From: Certhia americana
Taxonomy: Eukaryota > Chordata > Aves > Passeriformes > Certhiidae
Direction of reading: 5' to 3'
Length of the DNA stretch: 64,000 nt
Assembly: GCA_018697195.1 (NCBI GenBank)
Contig: CM031864.1
Location: 23,570,086 to 23,634,085 of the forward strand
Shown here piece after piece: positions 35,601 through 42,100 of this stretch. Every line of letters begins with the position of its first letter. Within the stretch, counting starts at the first letter, position 1. Below the pieces are notes generated by a model. That model saw only the letters and a program-made list of their open reading frames with translations. It had not been told where the DNA came from and made no database searches. The translations under genes were made by a program, and so were the position numbers.

Positions 35601-36655
35601 TAATAGTTGTCCTGGATAAATCAAATATTTCTACATTCACATTTCTTTCCAATCTCCGTGACCTAAAGAAAGCACTGTGAAAACGAAGTGCAAATTCAAG
35701 CAAACTTTCGTTTCAAATTCCAGGACTTTTCTGCACTTCTTTGCAAACAAATTAGATTATTAGTTACTTTGAGGGAATATTTATTTATATTTAAGATAGG
35801 ACATTCCTTTAATTTGATGATTTTTCACTTTCTCAAAGTAAAATCCATTGGATCATTTTGATTAATAAGGTCTTCATAACTTCCAACTAAAATTAAAACC
35901 AACCAGAACCAAGCAAAGACATACTAGCTCAAAACCACACAGCACACTCTGCACAACACTCAATGCAAAGAAACTCAGACATAAAGCAAAAAAAAAAAAA
36001 AAAAAAAAATACTAAGGGTACACTAAATAATATAAACACAAACCAAGAAAAATACATTGAACAGAAAAACAGAAAACATCAGAGATTTCAGAAAGATAGA
36101 ATACTAACTACTTCTTTAAACATGAAAAAAAGCATATTTGCATATATTTATCTCCTTTCCTGGACTAAAACCAGTCAGTCAATAGATATATTAGAAGCTT
36201 TTCAGCCAATGTAGTAATCATTCATCTTCCTCAGATCACCTCATAGGTGATTCCAGACAGAAACAAAATATTCCATAAATGGAATATTGTTTCCTGGTTT
36301 TAGATATTAGAATAATTAGCAAACATAAGTAACAGAAAATTAGTTGTCTAGCTCCGGTTTATAGTGATATCAATCATTTAAAAAGTTAGGCAACAGATTA
36401 GTATCAGCAGTAGTTATCCAGATAAATAGGTGACAGTAATCCTATGACAGGACACTAAATACTAAAGATATTACATGCTGCCAGAAGAAATGTCAATTAT
36501 TGTCAGAAATTCCTGAAAAACACCTACAATGCCTTTGCATATTGTTTTAGTTTTCACCCTCACATGCACTCTGAGGACAGGAGTTAAAGCTTACCTCTTT
36601 GCGCAGTGCAATATGTCCAACACAAGAGCAGAGCTGCATAGCCCAAGAACGACAT
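8604..36655 (-). CDS. CFH: Complement factor H, 21 CCP modules, complete gene
   Basis: Factor H is the plasma regulator of the alternative complement pathway. CCP1-4 speed decay of C3bBb and act as factor I cofactor; the C-terminal CCPs bind C3d and host polyanions. Twenty-three coding exons were placed by reading frames and splice sites: signal peptide (36655-36595), CCP1, CCP2 in two exons, then one exon each for CCP3-CCP21 down to 8660. Phases join throughout. Each of CCP1-20 aligns in order with human CFH, recalled from memory; clearest are CCP1 (RPGY), CCP2 ([21 protein letters not shown]), CCP6 ([10 protein letters not shown]), CCP10 (QCYHFGW) and CCP20. A 21st, CCP20-like module is added. 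If translation reads through the donor after CCP21 the product is about 1327 residues, against 1231 in human. The gene spans about 28 kb and is convergent with F13B and divergent from KCNT2. Confidence 0.95.
8660..8854 (-). CDS. CFH: CFH exon 23, extra CCP20-like module (CCP21)
   Basis: The exon lies between ttttatgcag and G|GTAAGT, 65 codons, phase 1 in. [48 protein letters not shown] is a complete CCP20-type module 260 bases downstream of CCP20. It resembles F13B sushi 10 in MEKNN. The basic segment [14 protein letters not shown] is like human CCP20. The G|GTAAGT after the last cysteine is a consensus donor, so either a further exon exists or the message reads through. Confidence 0.92.
9115..9315 (-). 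CDS. CFH: CFH exon 22, CCP20
   Basis: The exon lies between ctttttcaag and A|GTAAGT, 67 codons, phase 1-1. [48 protein letters not shown] match human CCP20 (NIALRW, KLYSRTGESVEFVCKRG, LEYPTC). The NNIELKW core is kept, but the basic stretch after Cys II in human is neutral or acidic here (NLEDPNSS, which includes an NSS sequon). Unlike in human it is not the last module. Confidence 0.94.
9999..10181 (-). CDS. CFH: CFH exon 21, CCP19
   Basis: The exon lies between atttctttcag and G|GTAGGT, 61 codons, phase 1-1. [44 protein letters not shown] and PVCLG match human CCP19 (KCGPPPPIDNGDITSFPL, SVEYQC, RITCRNGQW). In human CFH this module contacts C3d. Confidence 0.95.
10628..10804 (-). CDS. CFH: CFH exon 20, CCP18
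   Basis: The exon lies between tatcttttcag and G|GTAATT, 59 codons, phase 1-1. [47 protein letters not shown] match human CCP17/18 (YPSGERVRYQC). An NGT sequon is present. Confidence 0.93.
10805..12597. other. CFH intron between CCP17 and CCP18, with a GC-rich block
   Basis: This 1.8-kb intron contains a block at about 12000-12360 that is clearly richer in G+C than the rest. It also has an uninterrupted minus-strand frame of 95 codons at 11697-11410. Neither matches a family I recognise. It could be an old inserted element. Confidence 0.4.
12598..12774 (-). CDS. CFH: CFH exon 19, CCP17
   Basis: The exon lies between gtctctccag and G|GTAGGA, 59 codons, phase 1-1. [40 protein letters not shown] and PVCRG. 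It shares the NFQMTG motif with the next module, so the two probably arose from a local duplication. Confidence 0.92.
13383..13559 (-). CDS. CFH: CFH exon 18, CCP16
   Basis: The exon lies between ttatcttttcag and G|GTATAG, 59 codons, phase 1-1. [31 protein letters not shown] and PFCEG form a complete CCP. An NWT sequon overlaps the tryptophan. The numbering assumes no module was gained or lost between CCP15 and CCP19. Confidence 0.91.
14200..14406 (-). CDS. CFH: CFH exon 17, CCP15 with non-canonical cysteines
   Basis: The exon lies between gttttttag and G|GTAATA, 69 codons, phase 1-1. [42 protein letters not shown]. The last part matches human CCP15 (ETTCYMGKWSSPPQC). Canonical Cys II is serine (TCA) in TYVSRS, and an extra cysteine appears in VECAD near the N-terminal end, so the total remains four. 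It is about ten residues longer than neighbouring modules. Confidence 0.9.
14794..14973 (-). CDS. CFH: CFH exon 16, CCP14
   Basis: The exon lies between ctgtccttag and G|GTCAGT, 60 codons, phase 1-1. [37 protein letters not shown] match human CCP14 (LCPPPPQIPN, LNYRDGEKVSVLC, EITCKDGRWQSIPLC). An NGS sequon is present. Confidence 0.95.
16184..16366 (-). CDS. CFH: CFH exon 15, CCP13
   Basis: The exon lies between a T-run ending cag and G|GTGTGT, 61 codons, phase 1-1. [39 protein letters not shown] match the unusual human CCP13 (VCINGRWDPEVNC). Confidence 0.92.
16470..16568 (+). mobile_element. CR1 LINE 3' tail fragment
   Basis: It reads tgaggaagaactttactg, then ttggaccagatgacc, ggtcccttccaacc and tgattctgtga, the standard end of a sense-strand CR1 copy. 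It appears internally deleted. It lies in the CFH intron between CCP12 and CCP13. Confidence 0.85.
16904..17086 (-). CDS. CFH: CFH exon 14, CCP12 with an extra cysteine
   Basis: The exon lies between ttttcaacag and G|GTAATC, 61 codons, phase 1-1. [30 protein letters not shown] and PVCAG form the CCP. It has five cysteines instead of four: the TCAC pair puts an additional cysteine two residues before canonical Cys II. It is assigned to CCP12 by position between clear CCP11 and CCP13. Confidence 0.88.
17746..17928 (-). CDS. CFH: CFH exon 13, CCP11
   Basis: The exon lies between ttgatttcag and G|GTAATC, 61 codons, phase 1-1. [34 protein letters not shown] and PSCIG match human CCP11 (CGPPPELLNGNV, IQCVDGEW). 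It has an NGS sequon. Confidence 0.93.
18319..18357. repeat. TA/CA microsatellite
   Basis: Mixed TATA and CACA dinucleotide runs (catatatacacacacatatatac) in the CFH intron between CCP10 and CCP11. Confidence 0.8.
19039..19212 (-). CDS. CFH: CFH exon 12, CCP10
   Basis: The exon lies between ctccatag and G|GTAATT, 58 codons, phase 1-1. [31 protein letters not shown] and PPVCQG match human CCP10 (LKFSC, VGPNSVQCYHFGL). QCYHFGW is also close to F13B sushi 4, reflecting shared ancestry. Confidence 0.93.
19369..19545 (-). CDS. CFH: CFH exon 11, CCP9
   Basis: The exon lies between ttattctacag and G|GTGAAT, 59 codons, phase 1-1. [37 protein letters not shown] and PQCHG match human CCP9 (LDYECHDGYES). 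It carries an NKT sequon. Confidence 0.92.
20391..20567 (-). CDS. CFH: CFH exon 10, CCP8
   Basis: The exon lies between tgtctctttcag and A|GTGAGT, 59 codons, phase 1-1. [40 protein letters not shown] and PKCIS match human CCP8 (LKEKAKYQCKLGYVTADGE). The intron separating it from CCP7 is only 354 bases. Confidence 0.93.
20922..21098 (-). CDS. CFH: CFH exon 9, CCP7
   Basis: The acceptor cttctttag precedes the exon and the donor A|GTGAGT follows, 59 codons, phase 1-1. [29 protein letters not shown] and PPRCIRK match human CCP7 (YLENGYN, PRCIRV). The stretch equivalent to the basic heparin-binding segment of human CCP7 is mostly acidic here ([10 protein letters not shown]). Confidence 0.93.
22335..22535 (-). 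CDS. CFH: CFH exon 8, CCP6
   Basis: The exon was found by hand: it has no in-frame start codon. The acceptor is ctgtttcaag and the donor A|GTAAGT at 22334; it encodes 67 codons, phase 1-1. [35 protein letters not shown] and PKCLS match human CCP6 (PCDYPDIKHGGL, YYSYYC). Confidence 0.93.
23535..23585. repeat. TA/CA microsatellite
   Basis: A run of alternating TA interrupted by CA steps, about 50 bases, in the CFH intron between CCP5 and CCP6. It is likely polymorphic. Confidence 0.85.
24050..24229 (-). CDS. CFH: CFH exon 7, CCP5
   Basis: The exon starts after tttttatttag (with a long A-run upstream on the plus strand) and ends C|GTGAGT, 60 codons, phase 1-1. [38 protein letters not shown] correspond to human CCP5 (CRNGFYPATRGNTAKC, TGWIPAPRC). 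Confidence 0.93.
25770..25940 (-). CDS. CFH: CFH exon 6, CCP4
   Basis: The exon lies between acceptor caatttcag and donor GTCAGT, 57 codons, phase 1-1. [36 protein letters not shown] and PYCTG match human CCP4 (YKENERFQYKC, GDAVCTESGW). It is the last module of the minimal C3b-cofactor unit. Confidence 0.95.
27475..27609 (+). mobile_element. Degenerate CR1 LINE 3' fragment
   Basis: It contains ctccatccttgcagatatcaaaagctgactgaac, cttgagcaac, gggaccttcagaagtccc and a final ttctgt, which follow the order of the CR1 tail with many changes. It lies in the CFH intron between CCP3 and CCP4. Confidence 0.65.
28083..28277 (-). CDS. CFH: CFH exon 5, CCP3
   Basis: The acceptor tttttccag precedes TG ATA AAA TGT, and the donor is GTAAAA at 28082. 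It encodes 65 codons, phase 1-1. [34 protein letters not shown] and PQCQG match human CCP3 (KCLPVTAPENGKI, YHFGQAVRFVC). Confidence 0.95.
29973..30049 (-). CDS. CFH: CFH exon 4, CCP2 second half
   Basis: This 77-base exon starts after ttggtaag and ends before GTAAAT at 29972, phase 2 to phase 1. It encodes [17 protein letters not shown] and NDIPHCEG, which align with human YQLLGEINYREC and DGWTNDIPICE. The split point is the same as in mammalian CFH. Confidence 0.93.
30747..30852 (-). CDS. CFH: CFH exon 3, CCP2 first half
   Basis: The exon begins after caaccag and ends GAT GG|GTAATA, 106 bases, entering in phase 1 and leaving in phase 2. It encodes [13 protein letters not shown] through EYRCNDG, nearly identical in pattern to human CCP2 ([15 protein letters not shown]). 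It is one of only two CFH exons whose junction is not phase 1, because CCP2 is divided by an intron. Confidence 0.93.
32632..32817 (-). CDS. CFH: CFH exon 2, CCP1
   Basis: The acceptor atttttag is followed by CC TGT GAA, and the donor GTAAGT follows at 32631. It encodes 62 codons, phase 1-1. Motifs [23 protein letters not shown] and FQCVDGAW match human CCP1 (LPPRR, GTQAIYKCRPGY). CCP1 is part of the decay-accelerating and cofactor region. Confidence 0.94.
35187..35222. repeat. TG/TA microsatellite
   Basis: gtatgtgtatgtatatgtgtgtgtgtgg in CFH intron 1. Confidence 0.8.
35988..36009. repeat. Poly-A run of 22 bases
   Basis: Uninterrupted A tract in CFH intron 1. Shorter A runs occur at 23930-23946, 24244-24258 (just upstream of the CCP5 acceptor, where it forms a minus-strand T tract), 43067-43122 (A-rich with C) and 60131-60147. 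Confidence 0.85.
36267..36288. promoter_or_regulatory. Dyad containing a CArG-type box
   Basis: AATATTCCAT-AA-ATGGAATATT is a perfect inverted repeat (10-bp arms, 2-base centre) whose middle, CCATAAATGG (36273-36282), fits CC(A/T)6GG, the SRF site. It lies about 310 bases inside CFH intron 1. Function is inferred from sequence only. Confidence 0.3.
36595..36655 (-). CDS. CFH: CFH exon 1, signal peptide and start codon
   Basis: On the minus strand the ATG at 36655 opens [20 protein letters not shown], a typical secretory signal with a leucine-rich core and a likely cleavage after CTA. The donor G|GTAAGC at 36594 leaves phase 1. The single G joins CC of the CCP1 exon to make alanine just before the first CCP cysteine. 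A TATA box lies about 120 bases upstream. It was found by searching for a phase-1 signal exon, because it is too short to appear as a long open frame. Confidence 0.85.
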
Positions 36656-36775
36656 TCCAGAGATTCAAAAACTCAGCAAACACATCCACAATTGTAGCCT
36701 ACTTTTTATTATTACTTTGTGTTATTTCCACTCCTTTTTTTACTTAACTGGTCCATGGATTGACCTTGCAAAACA

Positions 36776-36781
36776 TTTATA
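36776..36781 (-). promoter_or_regulatory. CFH: Candidate TATA box of the CFH promoter
   Basis: The minus strand reads GAGTATAAATG, a good TATA element about 125 bases before the CFH start codon. This implies transcription from near 36750 and a 5' leader of roughly 95 bases. Just downstream are TTTTGCAAGG (C/EBP-like) and CAAGGTCA (nuclear-receptor half-site), which would suit liver expression. Confidence 0.45.
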
Positions 36782-37260
36782 CTCTGATTTCAGCAGTCAC
36801 TTCCCCTAAACCTCTTGCAACACACAAGTGTTTCTTTTTTTTACCCCCCTCTCTAAATCTTGCTAAATGAATAAATAAACAAATGCCTGGCAATTTAGGT
36901 CGACACATTCCTTTCCCTGTGGTCTGCTTGTTTTTACATCACACTTTTTTTTCCCATATTTATCCCTTCCATGATCATATAAGGTTATATCTTTTCATAT
37001 CTAAAAGTTGTACAAATAAATTACTTTGCAATTCCTTGTGTATTGTATGCTTAGTTAGAAAACAAATTCATGTTAATTGTGTGTAAAAATGAACTTCTCT
37101 ATACATATAATTCAAAATAATATGTTGCAAACAATCAAAATAAAAAGCAGGCAAAAGTGCAGAGTGACCTAGGGGACACTCACTGGTTCTTATGGAAGAT
37201 CACCAACTACCCACAGCAAAGGAAATGTCTTTGGTCATATTCCTCATTAAATAAACCCCG

Positions 37261-37284
37261 GTGATACTGAAGCTTCAGTATCAC
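37261..37284. repeat. Perfect 24-bp palindrome upstream of CFH
   Basis: GTGATACTGAAG followed immediately by its exact reverse complement, with no spacer. It lies about 480 bases upstream of the putative CFH TATA box. See findings. Confidence 0.95.
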
Positions 37285-39130
37285 ATGAGAAATTATAAGA
37301 TGGGGAAGATTTGAATGGATTGCAACATAGATTATGAACTTTCCAAAGAAAAATATAAAACTATGCAAAAAGAACTATATGCCTAACAAAGAAACTTCCC
37401 ATGGGTTTATGTAAGCAATAGTCTTATCAACAGTTTCATGAAATGTCTTGGCTTTACAAGTGCTCTCCAGTAGAAATGTAGATAATATGAAGAGAAGTAT
37501 TTGAGGCTGAGAATTAGAGGGGAAAAAATGTGATAGTACAAAGTGCTCACAGGAGAGGAACATAAAACAGCTACAGGCCAGATGCCGCACAGTGGTGATG
37601 TCTGACTGGATGGACTACACACAGATCCATTTTTAATGTTTCCAAAAACCCACATAACATATCCCTAAAAATCACCAGGCTTAGTTAGTGCGCTGATAAA
37701 AATGAGTTGTCTACGGAACAGATCTCAAATCAAACCTGAATTCCACAGTATTTACAGTAGTTGAAACATTTTCTCTCCTTAAAATGCAGGTGGAACACTT
37801 TTTTTTAACTTTGGGCTGTGCTTTCAGTCACCAATTCTAAGAAATGGTCTTGGTAAAACTGGCATTCAGCGGTTTCTCCTACAGAAATGACTTCAGAGAG
37901 CAAAATGCCTCTTCCTTTCCCTTCCCCTTGACAAATGACTCTTGTGGAGAATGAACTCTCACCACCGTGCTCCATGACCCTGTGATGATTGATCTGCATC
38001 CAGTTTGCAGTTACTTATCAGTAAATGGATATTTCATGCACCTGTCAAAGCTGCAATATCTCCAGTTTTGAGTATTAAATAGTCTGATGTCACGAAGCTC
38101 AAACTGGTTCCAGTTTTGTCAAACTGCTTTTGGGTTATTAAACCACTTGTCAAATTATTATGGGCTTGAAATACAGTCAAAGATACTTTCAGTACAGCTG
38201 AACCAGAACAGGAATTGAAATGGTACCATAAATTTCCTGACTACTCTCTAAAATACAGGCATTGCTAAAACTATTTAAGCTAAAAGATAACATCAGCATG
38301 CAAAAACAGATACAAATTGTCTATGAATAAATTTAAGCTGAAAATTAGAAGACTCAGCTGGTAAAGCTTTGAAGCAATATTTGTGTATATACATCATAGG
38401 CCTATACAAAGAAACCAACTTCAATCACAGAGCAAGGGACCAGACTCAGTTCTTTCCAGTCCCGGGTCTGTGATCTTCTTAGGTCATTTATTAAACTTTT
38501 CCTAGGTAAATGGGAATAGAATCAGGAGATTAAACTTTCTTTCCTTCCTCACCTCTTCCATTGGCTATCAGTTAAAAATTTATTGTATTTAATTGGGTTT
38601 CACTTTGTTTAACCATCTCCAGACTCTACCAAAACAGAGCACACAGACAAACCATGCCTCAAGACCTCTCTGTAAGGCAAGGAGAAAAAAACCTCATCTT
38701 TAGAGTTTACCTCCTACTCAGGAGAAAGGCAGAAACATCTAAGTAGTTATGCAACCAAAGACAGCTGGATTTTATCTAAGGAAGCAGAGCTACTGCTTTG
38801 AGAACTGGTGTGACTGCACTCAAAATACTGCTATGGACACAGCCAGACAGCCACAGCATCACCACATATTCCCTGTACAAGCAAAGCTGTATGTCAAGGT
38901 GTGAGATCATAGGAAAGTACACGCTGGAAGTTATCTTGCCCAAAACTCCTCCACAAAGCAGAGTCAGTGTGAGGTCAGATTAAGTTACTCAGGTTTTTAT
39001 TAGTTCTTACTCCACATGGATGCTTAACATCAAGTGTTCAAACCAGAATCATTTTGAGAACAGTGTTTGGAAGCCATTTTGTGTTAGGAAAACAGATCTG
39101 AGGAAGTCAATGCATTCCATAGGGGACTAA

Positions 39131-39177
39131 CTAATTAAGCTCCTATTACTGATAACTAGTAATAGGAGCTTAATTAG
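39131..39177. repeat. Perfect 20-bp inverted repeat with 7-base loop
   Basis: Arms CTAATTAAGCTCCTATTACT (39131-39150) and its exact reverse complement (39158-39177) flank the loop GATAACT. It lies in the CFH-KCNT2 intergenic region, about 2.4 kb upstream of the CFH TATA box. Confidence 0.95.
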
Positions 39178-42100
39178 CCACAGCTGAAATAGCATCTCTG
39201 GACAGTATAATTTCAGCATGTTCTAACAGCATGCTTCCTGTCACACTTGAATTTAATGACCTCATTAGAGCACACAGAAGCATCAGCCACTGCTTTGCCC
39301 AACAAGTGTCATGAAAACATCCTATCCCATTGTATTAAGTGAGATTGTCTTTGCAACCTCAACATTTGTCTCTCCTCCCACTGGCACACAACTTCTGTGG
39401 CTCATAATTACATTAACACATCATGTAACTGCTGCAATCACAACCTAAGGGTGTGATGGGGAAAACTGCTCAGTTTACTTCATTTAAACCAAATCATAAT
39501 CAAAGTGGTTTATTGATTGATCAACAGAACATAATCTATTAATAATCAGTGGAATACACTTTCAGGTTCAGTATGGGCAATGCACTGTTAAACAAAATGT
39601 TAATAAACACCTAGCAAATAAAGAACCTTTCTTCACTAATCCCCCAAAATTCTAATCATGCACACAAAGCTGTGCACCCACCCAGAGCTATACACACAGT
39701 TTCCCTCCATCCAGTAGGAGATGTGGGTACTTATTGTGTACTTTGCTGCTCCTTACCAGCTGCACACAGCAGGGAGGAAGCATCACGCCCCAGCTGTGGG
39801 TGCCCTGCCTGTCTCACCTGCACAGGCACTGCCCGGGCTGGACTCAGGCTGCTGGCATGTCCACACAGACCTTCTGATGCCAGGGGATGAACGCGTCAAA
39901 CCCAACTCTTTTTTTTTGACCACTTGCTCCATTCCCACTGTTTTTCCTCTTGCTACAGTTTCACTTGTCCCATACACTTCTTTCCAAATTGGCCCTTCCC
40001 TTATTTCAGAACTCACTTGGTAACTCCCTAGTGGTTGGTCAGCCCCTTCAACAGGATCAGCTGTGGCATAGGCGCTGTCAGACAAGTTTGGATGCTTGCA
40101 CTTGCAGTCCTGTCTTAACAGCGACTGCTGTTCAGGCCATTTTACCAAGAATAGGTCATGGGAGCAGCCTTGCAAACAGAAACACAATATTAGGAATTTT
40201 TTAGGAATATTCCTTTGTCTTCTTCTCAGGTAAATTAGATAACAGCACGTGCTTAGACAGGAGATATCGAATCCAATTCTAAAAGTAATATAAACCCACT
40301 TCTGATTACTTGTGTTTAAGTACCACCTCATTCTCCTACCTTGGTGCTCTATGCTCAAAAGTGAAGTGAAAATTACTTGAAAAGGTGTTCTTTGCAAAAA
40401 AAGATGTTCTCCTCCTATATAAAAGCAGCTGTCAGTAACCCTACTTTTAAATGAAGTAAGTCCTCCTACTCGCAGCCAAGTGAAGATTTACTGGAAGGCA
40501 ACTCCCAGGTTATCACCACTTCCCAGCAGCTTGCTCTCCTGTGACGCAGTGCTGCTGTTCTCTTTTCCTACAGCTCCTTTCCAGGTCACCACAGATGCCA
40601 GAGGGCCAGGGTGCACCAGGCCCCGTGTAGCCCTGAAGTGTGCACTGTCCCTTTCAGATCTGTGCTGTGATGGATTAGCACAGAAGAATAAAAGGATCAG
40701 GTCATATTGGATGCCCTGTGTCTGAAACAACTCTCTAAAGAGTGTGCATGCAGTGCAGAGTCCTGCTCACTGGACTATGGAAAACATGCCTTCTACCTAC
40801 CAACACTGCAGTTTAATTAGATACATGAAACCACCTCTTTTTTATTTTTTTTTCATAATGCTTTCAGAGGAATTATCAAATTTGAAATCCCTCATTTCAC
40901 TTTCTGCCCTAGCTTCAGAGCTTTACAGTGACCTTAAAACTCTGTTCTCACTTTGGGCTATTTCAGTCTGTTACTGTTTCTGAATCACTATCAAACCTTT
41001 CATGCCAGCAGAACAGCCTGCTACTGCACAGCCATTTAAAAAACAGGCATCAAGTGGAAAGATAGGAGGACTCCAAGAACATTTTTTCCCCTGAAGTCTG
41101 AACAATTCCAAACATTTCAGCATTGCAGTCTGGAAGATATATCAGACAAAACCAAATAAAGAGATATGCAAAATAGACAATAAAAAGTAAATAGGATAAA
41201 TAAAGATTTAAAGGTATATAAAAATAGCAAGACTTGCTTAGAAATAAATAGTCCTTTTAAAAAACATCCAACATGGAGCAGTCTGGAGCTTGTAAAAAAT
41301 TACAATTATGATTTTTTTCAAGGTTTTATTACATATCAGTAGTATTCCCCCCAATGGCTGCACTTTCCTAAAGGACAATTAAAGTTACTATCAACTCTCC
41401 CTGTTACTAGCCCAGCATATGACCCAGTTACCTAGCAAAGAGGTGACACAAGCATTTCTTTCTGCAGAAACTTACTGGGCTACACTGTCATTTTTATGCT
41501 ATGGTAATACTCAGACCCCACCCTCAGACTGTGGGTGTAAAACTGAGAATAAACCAAAAATGGGCCTTATCCTCAAAAGCCAAGAATCCAGTAAGGGGTC
41601 ACAAAAATACACTTAAACTAGCAAACAAAAAAAGGGACAAACCCAATAAGCTCCACGTTGCCCTAACTCTCTAGCAAATCCTTTCTTAAAAAGGGATGTG
41701 AAAGAGAAGAGTGGGATTGCAGTGACAATTCCTTTGCAGCAAGGGAGAAGTAAGAAAATGATGATGCTTTCACATTATACTGTGAACAGAGGCTGTTGGG
41801 GAAAGATGCAAGAGAAGTAATCATCTGAGCAGGAAATGACACAAAAGAATAAGGCAGAGTCCACGCAGTTATTGGAGATGAAATGGAAATAAACAGTTGC
41901 TCCTTGATCTAGCAGATTTGGTGTTATGGTCACAAAAATGGAACAGGCTGCCCTTACCCAACAGTAACTGACACACAAAATAGGCCTAAGCTGTGTTTTA
42001 GATTACATGAAGAAAATGTGCAAGAACAAGCTATTGTGGAGGTCAGGATCTAAAAGTACAATCTCAAAGTGCTGTGAGCTCTACAAATGTTGCACTGCTC

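Larger units (their letters stand above)
32818..36594 (-). other. CFH: CFH intron 1
   Basis: A 3.8-kb intron between the signal-peptide exon and CCP1. It is AT-rich, with the microsatellite and A run listed separately and a dyad with a CArG-type core at 36267-36288. No further exon was recognised. Confidence 0.7.

Noticed and set aside
39783..40397. Minus-strand frame of 204 codons
   Set aside because: It has no recognisable domain, no exon neighbours and no codon or conservation evidence, and it lies between CFH and KCNT2 in low-complexity AT-rich DNA.
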